A stretch of DNA of 29,139 nt from Microcystis aeruginosa W13-11 (lineage in GTDB: Bacteria; Cyanobacteriota; Cyanobacteriia; Cyanobacteriales; Microcystaceae): positions 1-29,139 of the forward strand of contig JAADBR010000079.1 of the NCBI GenBank assembly GCA_009995705.1. The letters run 5' to 3'. The notes beneath the pieces are model-generated. The model was not told the origin of the DNA and ran no database searches. It saw only the letters and a program-made list of their open reading frames with translations. A program made the translations under genes and the position numbers. Shown piece by piece: positions 7,499-16,239 of the stretch. Position 1 is the first letter of the stretch; each line of letters starts with the position of its first letter.

Positions 7499-8617
7499 TT
7501 ATGGCTCTGATTCTAGGTTAAACTCAATCTGGCTCTGTAAAACCATTTCTGTAATTACCGCTCCTCCTTTACCTTGGGCTAAAACCCGATCAAAACGGTT
7601 GATTAGTTCTGGAATATTGATCACTTCCTCTACCGATTCTAGATATCTTTCGACAATTGCCCTGATCTTGTATCTTATCTTAGCTCGCTCCGCAACTTTT
7701 TCTAAAATTTCCTCACAAGTCTGCTCGGTTTTAACCACAAAAGTAATGGGATATTTTTGCACTTTATCAATATCTAAAAAATATTTATCAGCAGCTATCG
7801 TTTCCGTAACTTGAAAAAATCGACCTAGGGGTTTCATAACAAAATCTATCCCCCCGTCATTGGCATTTGTTCGACCAGTTTTATATAAAAGTAAGCATTC
7901 AGAGTTTAAGCGATCAGGCGACCATCCCCAATATATTTTCTGTTCCCCATAATACTCTTTAAGAATTGCATAACTGACAATCTCAAAAACTCTAGCATCA
8001 ATGTTTGGTCTGAGTAAACTCCGAATAAATTCAGTGGCTCTCTGGGGGTCTTGCTGTTGAATATCAATCATCTGTTGACAATAGCTGATAAATTGATTAA
8101 ATGCTTTTTGTCTTGTTTGCACATAGGCATCAATTATATCTATAATGACCGGGGCGATATTAACTTGATTACCCTCTAGATAAAACTTAATTAAATTCTC
8201 ATTAATCCAGTATCTATTAGTTTTAATATCTCTAATTATAGGCAAATAAGATAAAGTAGGAAAATATTTTTTAAATTCCTCATTTAATCGATGATTGAGA
8301 GCATGATTTTGTAATTTATTGCCAAAAGGAAGCTGCCTTTGTCTCCGAAAAAGTGTCATATACTGAGCGCCTTGATACTCGTCGTATCCATCCTTAAGAT
8401 GAAACTCATTATTAATATAGTCTTCCACTAAAACATAAATAGCATAATGATTAGCCAATCCTGCTCGGGATTTAGAACCTCGATTAGCGGCTCTAGTTTT
8501 AATGTTCAAATATTGCAATAATTCACTAGAGTTTAAAATGCTATTTCCCTGATTGGGAAAGTAATTATCGATAATTTTAATAATTATCTTGGTGAATTCA
8601 TGCTTTACTATCAACAT
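7499..8617 (-). CDS. putative type II restriction endonuclease
   Basis: From the ATG at 8617 this is a 372-residue protein starting MLIVKHEFTKIIIKIID. It overlaps the methyltransferase stop by 20 bases on the same strand, the usual arrangement of a restriction enzyme with its methylase. The region DGGIDFVMKPLGRFFQVTET resembles the core of a PD-(D/E)XK nuclease, with D and Q in the right spacing but threonine where lysine is usual. A TTG further upstream (8743) would add 42 residues lying inside the methyltransferase gene, so I prefer the ATG. No family could be named with certainty. If the pair is a true system, its target should be that of the methyltransferase, possibly ATGCAT. Confidence 0.72.
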   Translation of the reverse strand: MLIVKHEFTKIIIKIIDNYFPNQGNSILNSSELLQYLNIKTRAANRGSKSRAGLANHYAIYVLVEDYINNEFHLKDGYDEYQGAQYMTLFRRQRQLPFGNKLQNHALNHRLNEEFKKYFPTLSYLPIIRDIKTNRYWINENLIKFYLEGNQVNIAPVIIDIIDAYVQTRQKAFNQFISYCQQMIDIQQQDPQRATEFIRSLLRPNIDARVFEIVSYAILKEYYGEQKIYWGWSPDRLNSECLLLYKTGRTNANDGGIDFVMKPLGRFFQVTETIAADKYFLDIDKVQKYPITFVVKTEQTCEEILEKVAERAKIRYKIRAIVERYLESVEEVINIPELINRFDRVLAQGKGGAVITEMVLQSQIEFNLESEP

Positions 8618-9491
8618 CGAAAAGACTCTCCTGTACAAAGTTAGATTCTTGTTTATTTTCGCTTTTTCTACTGTAGCTTTTTTGAGAAGGTAGTAACTTT
8701 TCTTCCTTGTATTCTTGCCATCCGAGAACCCGTCGAAGACCAATTTTTAAATACTCCTCTTGTAATTCTATACTAATAGAAATTCTTCCCAAGCGTTTAG
8801 CTACAGCTGCAGCTGTAAAAGTTCCTGCAAATGGATCAAGCACAATTCCACTCTTGTCAGTGCTGGCCAGAATAATTCTTTCTAGCAATGATTCAGGTTT
8901 TTGTGAGGGATGATTTTCGTATTCATCCATGCGATATCTTACCCTAGGGAAATACCAGACATTGCCCGGTACTTTCTCTGTATTGTATTGACTGGGAATC
9001 GCTTTTCTATAATCAATTAGTTTTCGTTTTGCTCCAGTTTTTGCTTCTATCTTAATATCCTTTGAATTAAAAGTGTAATTATTTTTATCTTTGACACAAT
9101 GCAGTATTGGTTCATACATAGAACCAAAGTATTTTGTTGCTTGTACTCCTGAACTATCATAATGCCAGATAATGCGACTAAGAATCGTCATTTTTTGTCT
9201 TAAGTAAAGATCAAAGTAAGGCATTGCTTGAGTGCTGGCCATAACATATAATGTTCCTTGGGGTTTCAAGATACGAAGACAGTGATCAAGAATTTGATTT
9301 CCCCAATTTATATAATCATTTTCCGATTCCCATTTGTCGTAAAAATCGGCAAAATGCTTACCTATATTATAGGGAGGATCGAGAAAAATCAGATCTACAG
9401 AATTAGAGGCAATCTCACTGGATAAAATCGGCAAAGAATCACCATGAAATATAACTTGCTCATCAGCTTCGTATCGTTTAAACATGATCAT
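8598..9491 (-). CDS. DNA adenine-N6 methyltransferase, YhdJ-like (beta class)
   Basis: This 297-residue protein closely resembles E. coli YhdJ in length and motif text. Shared features include DLIFLDPPYNIGK (catalytic DPPY at 38-41), a region with WHYDSSGVQATKYFGSMYEP, the segment KVPGNVWYFPRVRYRMDEYE, HPSQKPESLLERIILAS, and the SAM-binding DPFAGTFTAAAVAKRLGR near the C-terminus. With motif IV before motif I it is a beta-class enzyme. YhdJ methylates adenine in ATGCAT, so that target is a reasonable guess here. YhdJ is an orphan, whereas this gene runs straight into a putative nuclease gene and so is probably half of a restriction-modification pair of the AvaIII/NsiI specificity type (inference). 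Confidence 0.88.
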   Translation of the reverse strand: MIMFKRYEADEQVIFHGDSLPILSSEIASNSVDLIFLDPPYNIGKHFADFYDKWESENDYINWGNQILDHCLRILKPQGTLYVMASTQAMPYFDLYLRQKMTILSRIIWHYDSSGVQATKYFGSMYEPILHCVKDKNNYTFNSKDIKIEAKTGAKRKLIDYRKAIPSQYNTEKVPGNVWYFPRVRYRMDEYENHPSQKPESLLERIILASTDKSGIVLDPFAGTFTAAAVAKRLGRISISIELQEEYLKIGLRRVLGWQEYKEEKLLPSQKSYSRKSENKQESNFVQESLFDVDSKA

Positions 9492-9564
9492 TTTTTCAAT
9501 TTAAAGTAGTTAGATTTTTACTAGGAAATGTCTCAATTTTTAACCTCCTTAGCAATTAGGATAA

Positions 9565-9640
9565 TTTAAAGACTTTCTCATAAAGATGAAGTATAAACTA
9601 ATTTGGTATTGATGACCGACTTCTGACGACGGACTCCCCA
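9565..9640. repeat. dispersed intergenic repeat, uninterrupted copy
   Basis: The segment reading GACTTTCTCATAAAGATGAA, GTATAAACTAATTTGGTATT and GATGACCGACTTC is nearly repeated at about 23628-23840. There the same sequence is split at GAAGTAT by a 146-base element. The copy here therefore shows what the site looked like before that insertion. It lies in the 209-base gap between the two methyltransferase genes, where no gene was seen. Confidence 0.6.
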
Positions 9641-9700
9641 CAACGAAAACTTGGATTTTTAAGCCTTTAAATATTTTAATATGAGTCAGTATCCCGCGGT

Positions 9701-11071
9701 CTAATAATCGGGACGAATCATTTCCAGTAAATTTCTTGCTACTGCCTCCACTACTGGTACAGGAACAGCATTTCCGAATTGTTTTTTAGCAATTGCATCC
9801 TGTGGATGATAGATAAAATTATCGGGGAATCCTTGTAATTTACGCGCATCTTGGGGAGTAATTTCTCGAAACTTTTTGGGTTTATAGATTTTCTTTAAAA
9901 ACAATTGTTTGTATTCTTGGGGATGAGTAGCGCTAATTGAAATAGTAGCAATATAATCTTTAGCACCCGTAGCGGTTAGGGTAGGAATAATATCAGCCGT
10001 CGGTAAAATAATCCGATAAATGCCGTTAATTCCCGTCATATTTTTCGAGTTAATAAATTCATACTTCCTCTCCTGCGTTTGCCAACAAATCCCCAGAGAA
10101 ACTAACTGATTTAGTTCCTCGATTTTTAGGTCGGGTATAATTTCCAAAAAAGTAGAAAAAGCCACGGGATGACCATCCTTTTCGCCATACTTTTTACTGC
10201 GTCTTAATTTCAGCAAAGCTAAACAGATACTTTTTTGTCGTTCCGTAGTTTTGATAATATCCCAAGAATGAATAGTTGTGTGACCATTTCTTAAATCAGA
10301 AAAAATAAAAAAGTCATTTAATTCGTCTTCTTTTTGAAAACGAGTTCTCGATGGGGGAACAAAACCATTAAATAAAGTATCCGCGGATAACTTGACTTTC
10401 TTAACTGGTTGAATATTTTTAATGTCTTCTAAAATATCCAAAACCTTCGGATGGATACCCAAAGGTAAAGGAAATTTAAACCGCTCATAGTTATCTATAT
10501 TTTTTCTAATTCCTACGATAAAAACTCTCTCGCGATTCTGGGGTAAACCAAAATCGTAGGCATTTAATAACTGCCAGTAAACTTGATAACTACAGCTAGT
10601 TAATTCATCGATAATTAACTCTAAATTCTCCCGATTGCGAGGACTAGCTAAACCACTGACATTCTCGAAAATAAAGCTTTTCGGTTGACTTTTCTGGACT
10701 AATTTAATCACATCAAACCAGAGTTTTCCCCGGGGGTCATCAAATCCTCGTAAACATCCCGCCACCGACCAAGGTTGACAGGGAACGCCGCCGACAATAA
10801 GATCAAGATTATCGGGTAAATTGCTAATTTTACTCACATCTCCGAAAGCAATTTCATCCCTGTTGAGATAGCTAATAAAATTTTGTTGATAAACTTGAAT
10901 AGCCTGTTTATCGATTTCTGAATAGCCTAAACAACGTCCTCCCAATTTCTCCAAAGCGATTCTAAAACCACCGATTCCCGCGAATAAATCGACAAAACGA
11001 TACTGGGGATGGGTAATAACTAGATGTAGGGGTAATTGGGTTTGTCTGCTGACTTTAACTGTAGTTTTCAA
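9701..11071 (-). CDS. DNA cytosine-C5 methyltransferase
   Basis: A 456-residue m5C methyltransferase with the family motifs in order: I (RFVDLFAGIGGFRIALEKLG), IV with the catalytic cysteine C98 in GGVPCQPWSVAG, VI FIFENVSG, VIII QNRERVFIVGIR and X KQFGNAVPVPVVEAVA. The region between VIII and X, about 150 residues, is the target-recognition domain and does not reveal the site. No endonuclease gene adjoins it. It is either solitary or an addition to the adjacent restriction-modification pair. It is on the same strand as the adenine enzyme, 209 bases away. Confidence 0.92.
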   Translation of the reverse strand: MKTTVKVSRQTQLPLHLVITHPQYRFVDLFAGIGGFRIALEKLGGRCLGYSEIDKQAIQVYQQNFISYLNRDEIAFGDVSKISNLPDNLDLIVGGVPCQPWSVAGCLRGFDDPRGKLWFDVIKLVQKSQPKSFIFENVSGLASPRNRENLELIIDELTSCSYQVYWQLLNAYDFGLPQNRERVFIVGIRKNIDNYERFKFPLPLGIHPKVLDILEDIKNIQPVKKVKLSADTLFNGFVPPSRTRFQKEDELNDFFIFSDLRNGHTTIHSWDIIKTTERQKSICLALLKLRRSKKYGEKDGHPVAFSTFLEIIPDLKIEELNQLVSLGICWQTQERKYEFINSKNMTGINGIYRIILPTADIIPTLTATGAKDYIATISISATHPQEYKQLFLKKIYKPKKFREITPQDARKLQGFPDNFIYHPQDAIAKKQFGNAVPVPVVEAVARNLLEMIRPDY

Positions 11072-11149
11072 GGGTCAATAATTCCTTTTCACCGTCTGGG
11101 AAGATGCCTATCTGTACTAATTATTTTAGTATAACTTAAGTTTTTTTTC

Positions 11150-11315
11150 TAGAGACCTCCTGCAAATTTCCTGTCTCCTGACTTGAAAGAGGGTGTAGGG
11201 TGTGGGGTGTAGGGTGTAGGGAAGGACACCTCTTTCATCTCTGGTGGTGAAAATTTTTTCATCGAGACTGACTCCTCACTAACTACGACAATTTTTGATT
11301 TTTGCAGGAGATCTA
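11150..11315. mobile_element. MITE-like repeat, copy A (TAGA...TCTA)
   Basis: A 166-base element whose ends are inverted: TAGAGACCTCCTGCAAA on the left and, read inward from the right, TAGATCTCCTGCAAAAA. Both edges are TA, as expected for TA target duplication in Tc1/IS630-type movement. Inside lie CTCCTGACTTGAAAGA, a run of GGGTGTA units (11191-11221) and TGACTCCT. Related copies occur at 17129-17351 in the same orientation and 19054-19226 inverted. Its right edge carries the TAG stop of the ABC exporter gene (11313-11315). Confidence 0.7.
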
Positions 11316-13328
11316 TCGAGTCGAGGAATACTCGTAGTCTTCGATAATGCGGAGAAGTCGCATAGCTGAACTACAGGATTCTTCTAAAATTTCCTGTTTC
11401 TCCTGAGAATCATCGATTAAATCTTCAGATACCAGACGCAAAGAACCTAAAAGACTATTAAGACTGCTTCTCGCTTCGTAGGATAAATAAGCTTTTCTTT
11501 TTTGCTCATCTTCCCTATTCTTAGAGTCAGCCTCTTTGCTATCACTAAATTGCAGAGCGTGTAAACGGGCATAATGACCACCTTGAGCTAATAATTCCTC
11601 ATGATTGCCGATTTCTGCCACTTTTCCCTTGTCCAGCACCACAATTTGATAGGCTTTTTGAACAGTGGAAAGACGGTGAGCGATCACAAGAGTAGTCCGC
11701 TCGCGACAGAGTTCATCGATCGCTTCCTGTACTAAACGCTCAGAAATTGTATCCAAAGCACTGGTGGCTTCATCGAGAATGAGAATATCTGGCTCTCGCA
11801 GTAAGGCACGAGCGATCGCTAATCTTTGTTTTTGTCCTCCCGAAAGTCTCACTCCCCGATCGCCAATTTCCGTATCCAGTCCTTCCGGCAGTTTGGAGAT
11901 AAACTCGTAGGCATTCGCCCTTTTTGCCACTTCTAAAATTTCTGTATCACTAACATCGCTTAATCCGTAGGCAATATTAAAACGGAGAGAATTATTAAAG
12001 AGAAAAGTGTCTTGACTGACTATTCCCATCGCTTTTCTCAAGGATTTGAGATCATAATGGCGTAAATCGTGACCGTCAAAAAGAATTCTCCCGGCTGTAG
12101 GATCATAAAAGCGTGGTAATAAATCAGCAATTGTCGATTTTCCCGCCCCCGAAGCACCAACAAGAGCGATCATTTTTCCTTTTGGAATCCACAGATCGAT
12201 GCCCTTGAGAACTAATTCTTGATGACTGGGATAGGAAAATTGGACGTTATCAAAATGAATACCTGTCTCTAATCTTTGATAGGGAATAGAGCCATTAGTC
12301 ATAAATGGTTTATTCTCTCGAATGAGAAAATCCGCTACCACCTCCACTGCGGAAACATCACCCAATAGACTACTCCTAACACCGTTAATTTGACTAACCA
12401 TCGGCAAGGCCCGGAAAAGCACATAGAGATAGGTCAATAAAATTGTCGCTAAAGCTTGCAGTTGTTCATTAAAAAGATAACGACCAGCAATGATAATTAA
12501 AGCAATAATAATTACCCCACCGATCTCATTGAGCGGTCCGATTACAGCATTATTAGTCTGGGCATCTAAACCCGCTTTCTCCCTAGCTTCGATATCTTCC
12601 ACAATAGATTTTAATTCGTATCTTTCATTTCCTACTGCTTTAATTAGGCGAATTCCCGTTAACAGTTCCAACAGTTTATTACTTTGCTGTTTAGCCGTTA
12701 CGGTGATAATCTCTCCAAACTTTTTTGATCTCTTGACAAAGTATTGATTAAGCAGAGCTAAAAAGCCACCCAAAACACTAGAAATAATAGTTAATTGCCA
12801 AGAAATTGATAATAAAATAGCCAAGTACATGAAAGCTGTGGCGACAATCTTAACCAAGCCAATGTAATTTCTAATTGATCCCACGGCTCGATTAATCTCC
12901 GACATGAAACGATTAAAAATATCTCCTATTTTACTTTTTACATAATAATCTATATCCACTTCTAGCAGCAGAATAACTGAATCAATTCGCATATCTCTTG
13001 CCATAATCAAAGACAAGTAAGTACCTAGCAAATTACTGACAAAATTGGTAATGTGCTTGAGAATTAAAATCAATAATATCGACGCAAACATCCAGAAAAA
13101 ACGAGTATCGACCGAGAAAACCTCGAAAACGGAGAGCAGCTTTTTGATAATGTGGGGGGCATTTTTTAAGATATCATTTTCGGGATTAATAAAATAAATT
13201 AGTAAGGGGATAACTAAAATAGCTCCTACCCCATTAAATATGGTACTGACAAACCCGATAATAATGCTGGAAACCACTAATATCCAGTGTTTCAGCGTAT
13301 ATTTAAGCAGAATTTGATTAGGATTCAT
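11313..13328 (-). CDS. ABC exporter (MsbA/HepA type) with HisKA-like C-terminal tail
   Basis: A 671-residue half-transporter. About six membrane helices lie in residues 15-310. The ATPase domain follows with Walker A GASGAGKS (391-398), signature LSGGQ (495-499), Walker B ILILDE (535-540) and the switch histidine in IAHRLS. Such homodimers export lipids, polysaccharide intermediates or peptides across the inner membrane. An unusual tail of about 85 residues follows. AYLSYEARSSLNSLLGSLRL (613-632) resembles the H-box of a histidine-kinase dimerisation domain, with tyrosine 617 in place of the phosphorylated histidine. It lies 51 bases downstream of the interrupted glycosyltransferase on the same strand, so a cell-envelope glycan role is plausible. 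The substrate is unknown. Confidence 0.9.
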   Translation of the reverse strand: MNPNQILLKYTLKHWILVVSSIIIGFVSTIFNGVGAILVIPLLIYFINPENDILKNAPHIIKKLLSVFEVFSVDTRFFWMFASILLILILKHITNFVSNLLGTYLSLIMARDMRIDSVILLLEVDIDYYVKSKIGDIFNRFMSEINRAVGSIRNYIGLVKIVATAFMYLAILLSISWQLTIISSVLGGFLALLNQYFVKRSKKFGEIITVTAKQQSNKLLELLTGIRLIKAVGNERYELKSIVEDIEAREKAGLDAQTNNAVIGPLNEIGGVIIIALIIIAGRYLFNEQLQALATILLTYLYVLFRALPMVSQINGVRSSLLGDVSAVEVVADFLIRENKPFMTNGSIPYQRLETGIHFDNVQFSYPSHQELVLKGIDLWIPKGKMIALVGASGAGKSTIADLLPRFYDPTAGRILFDGHDLRHYDLKSLRKAMGIVSQDTFLFNNSLRFNIAYGLSDVSDTEILEVAKRANAYEFISKLPEGLDTEIGDRGVRLSGGQKQRLAIARALLREPDILILDEATSALDTISERLVQEAIDELCRERTTLVIAHRLSTVQKAYQIVVLDKGKVAEIGNHEELLAQGGHYARLHALQFSDSKEADSKNREDEQKRKAYLSYEARSSLNSLLGSLRLVSEDLIDDSQEKQEILEESCSSAMRLLRIIEDYEYSSTR

Positions 13329-13379
13329 CGCAAGTAATAAAGTAAACAGTGAACGGTCAATTATCCTACTCGCTAGACT

Positions 13380-14552
13380 CTAATATTTTGCTTCCAGAGA
13401 AGTAATTAGGCGAGAGAGAGTTGTCGCCATGGCGGTGGTACTATAGGAGGCGATACAGCGCTCTCTCGCTTTTATTCCTCGTGCATTAGCCGAGTCGAGA
13501 TGATTAAAAACTTCGCTAATCATAGCAGCTAGTTGTTCTGGCGATCGAGGTTCGACTAAATAGCCAATATCAGCTAAAATTTCGGGAATATCTGCCACTT
13601 TAGTGGAAATAATCTGTTTAGCCATCGCCATACCATCGGTAAGTTTAATCGGAAATTGGGCGTTAGCCGTAGCTTCATCCCTCTGGGGAACGATAATAGC
13701 ATGGGCAGCGGCAATAACTTCCGGCATTTGATCGATCGGTTGAGCAGGTAAATGAATTAACCAAGGTTGACCTTTTTCTAGCAAACTATCCAGATAACCA
13801 TCCCCGATTTGGCGACCTCCCACCACCACCAATTTAAAATCAGGATCACCAATTTGATCTAAAGCGATTAAGACATCTTCTAAACCTTTGTGGGGTCTAG
13901 CTGTACCCTGGAACATTAAGACTTTATAGGCAGATAAACCGTATTTTTGACGACAAGCGACAGGATCGTAGAGATTGGGATCGAAAAGTTAGGTATCCTT
14001 GCCATTCGGTAAATAAATCCCCCCATAACGTTTTTGCAAAAATTGATTATTAACCGTCACCGCATCGGCACGGTTAATTAAATTTTCCAGCCAGCACAGA
14101 TAAAGAGGGTGATTCGGATCCCTAAGCGCACCATTTTTTTTGAGGATATCCCTAGCTAATTGTCGGGGATAAGGACGATAGGACCATCGATCGCCATCAA
14201 ACCAACTCATTTCCCAATCGTCAATATCGAGAATTAGGGGACGTGGGGAAAAAAAACGTTTCAGTAGGCCGATGCCGAAACTGGTGGGACGGGGTTTAAC
14301 CGCGTAGATAATCTCTCCGGAGAGGCGATCAAGTAAAGTTTTGATCTGGCCAAAAAACTGGGGATAATTATTGCCTTTGACCGATACCACCGCTATATTC
14401 CCCGGTGGGGTTGGATAGATTTCCCAGCCAAAAATCGGACCATAAACCGTCACCTGACAGTTTAGCTGTTGCAAGACTTGAGCAATCAAATAGACTCTTG
14501 TGCCACCACCACCGGATAAATCTGGTGCTAAAACAGAGATTTTTTTGTTCAT
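13380..14552 (-). pseudogene. GT4-type glycosyltransferase with one in-frame stop
   Basis: Two open stretches, 14552 to 13989 and 13988 to 13380, are in the same frame and are separated only by a TAA at 13989-13991. Reading through gives ...YLPNGKDT, stop, LFDPNLYDPVACRQKYGLSA and MFQGTARPHKGLEDVL, a smooth family sequence of 391 codons. The N-terminal half has the GGGGTRVYLIAQVLQQLNC acceptor-side start. The C-terminal half has the GT-B donor domain with ARPHKGLEDVL and a VLDG-like region TDGMAMAKQIIST. The enzyme would transfer a sugar from a nucleotide-sugar donor. Both halves are otherwise undamaged, so the mutation is recent, a sequencing error or tolerated. An ATG at 13916 could start the second half alone. 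Confidence 0.82.
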
Positions 14553-14658
14553 GATCGCCGCTCAATCCAGATTATCTAGCACGATAGAAGAATGTTAATC
14601 AATGTTAACGATTTTGTCAATCTTAAACGGACTTAACATTAATATCCCCAGAGATAGA

Positions 14659-15996
14659 CTAGACAAAGAAAACTAACATATACATAGCCGAGACGACTAA
14701 CTGAGTAAACATCACCGGTAAACCGTAGCGCAGGAAGGTGTGAAAAGTAATTTTGCCCCCGTGTTGTTCGGCGATGCCGGCGGCGACAATATTAGAAGAA
14801 GCTCCCACTAAAGTACCATTACCCCCTAGGGTGGCTCCATACATCATCGCATAGAAAAGCGGTAAAACTTCTGGGGGAAAAGAACCGGCATAATCGGGGG
14901 AAAGAACCTCCGTCCCGACTAAATTAACATTAACAAGGTACTGTTTCAGTAGTGGAACCATGGCCACCACTAGGGGAATATTGGGAACGACACTGGAAAC
15001 AAGTCCGACAAAAAACAGCAAGACTAGAGAACCTAAAAAGATATTTTTGCCTAAAATTATCGCCAGAAGTCCCGATACACTATTAACTACGCCAGTTTTT
15101 TCTAACCCGCCAATGAGCACAAAAATCGACATGAAAAATAATAGGGTACTCCAGTCCACATCCCGGAGAATATTATGAACCGTATCGATTTTCGATTGCT
15201 GGGCTAAAAGTAGGGCTAAAGCTGCTCCCATCAAAGCAACGGCAGCAGGAGCAAGGGGTACGTGAAAAGATTCGCCGACGACGAATAAAAATAAGACTAA
15301 AAAGACGATAATTCCCCCCAGAGCTAAGACGCGAGGATGATTAATTTTCGGATGGGGTAAGTCTTCTAAATGCTCGAATTTTGTCCGCCAGATTTTGGGG
15401 AATAACCAAGGTAACATAACCAGAATGGTAATTACTGCCAAGATACCACCTAAACTTAAACGCTGTAGGTATTCCATGAAGGTGATATTAATAGAATCAC
15501 CGACGATATAAGTAGCAGGATCACCAACAATAGTTAATAACCCGGAACTGTTGGCCACGAAAACCATCAGGATTAAGAGCGGCACAAAATCCACCCCTAT
15601 ATCCTGTGCTAAGGGCGGAATTAAAGGTGCTAATAACATCACCGTGGTGGCGTTGGGTAATACCGCACAGATCGGGGTAGTAATGGCAACAATTCCTATT
15701 AATAATAATTTGCCCTGTCCCTTGGCTAAAAGCACCATTTGTGCTGCTAAATAATCAAAAATCTTCGTTGGTTCAAAGGCTCTTACTAACACCATCACCC
15801 CAAAAAATAGGGCAAGAGTGGCATAACTACGACTGATATAACCCACCGCTTCCTGGAGAGTCATGATATGGGTAAAAACTAAAATTAAAGCTCCTAGTAA
15901 AGCCGCTACAGTAATATGAAGCCACTCGAACATAATAACCACAATGACTGCAATAAAAGTCATCGCAGCAATCCACATTGGTAAAGATTCCAGCAT
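14659..15996 (-). CDS. ion transporter of the ArsB/NhaD/SLC13 (IT) superfamily
   Basis: A 445-residue, highly hydrophobic protein with about 11-12 membrane helices. Hallmarks of the family are PNATTVMLLAPLIPPLAQ and the segment ANSSGLLTIVGDPATYIVGD in the first half, echoed in the second half by NIPLVVAMVPLL and GATLGGNGTLVGASSNIVA. This two-fold repeat with opposed hairpins is typical of the ArsB/NhaD/P-protein branch of sodium-, anion- or proton-coupled transporters. The ATG follows TAGGATCAAAA. A leader of at least 350 bases contains a c-di-AMP riboswitch, which suits a role in ion or osmotic balance. The transported ion cannot be told from sequence. Confidence 0.85.
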   Translation of the reverse strand: MLESLPMWIAAMTFIAVIVVIMFEWLHITVAALLGALILVFTHIMTLQEAVGYISRSYATLALFFGVMVLVRAFEPTKIFDYLAAQMVLLAKGQGKLLLIGIVAITTPICAVLPNATTVMLLAPLIPPLAQDIGVDFVPLLILMVFVANSSGLLTIVGDPATYIVGDSINITFMEYLQRLSLGGILAVITILVMLPWLFPKIWRTKFEHLEDLPHPKINHPRVLALGGIIVFLVLFLFVVGESFHVPLAPAAVALMGAALALLLAQQSKIDTVHNILRDVDWSTLLFFMSIFVLIGGLEKTGVVNSVSGLLAIILGKNIFLGSLVLLFFVGLVSSVVPNIPLVVAMVPLLKQYLVNVNLVGTEVLSPDYAGSFPPEVLPLFYAMMYGATLGGNGTLVGASSNIVAAGIAEQHGGKITFHTFLRYGLPVMFTQLVVSAMYMLVFFV

Positions 15997-16096
15997 TTTT
16001 GATCCTATTTTTACTCTCGGTTTCTCGATACGACTAAAAGTTTGCCCGAAGAATGTACAGCAAACTCATAGAAAATATGGTTATCTACGGAAAATC

Positions 16097-16138
16097 TTAA
16101 AATTGTTCTGATCGGTAAGCTGACATGAGAATCTCCAT
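16097..16138 (-). CDS. possible 13-residue leader peptide in the riboswitch leader
   Basis: Between the riboswitch and the transporter gene, the minus strand has AAAGGAGA eight bases before an ATG that opens MEILMSAYRSEQF and a TAA stop. The ribosome site is better than that of the transporter itself. A short frame can arise by chance, so this is only a candidate for an upstream open reading frame acting in the leader. Confidence 0.3.
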   Translation of the reverse strand: MEILMSAYRSEQF

Positions 16139-16239
16139 AAATAATGTCTCCTTTGAGTTATGACTATCAAGTAGTACCAGCGACATAACTGAACCGATCA
16201 AGACATTACTAAGAATGTAGTGATGTTTCAGTCTTCCCC

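Noticed and set aside
8618..8743. Upstream TTG start for the restriction enzyme
   Set aside because: The added residues lie wholly inside the methyltransferase gene and are unlike a folded N-terminus. The ATG at 8617 gives the common short overlap.
13380..13916. Second glycosyltransferase half as an independent gene
   Set aside because: It is in the same frame as the upstream half and is separated by one stop. It lacks the acceptor domain, so one interrupted gene is the simpler reading.
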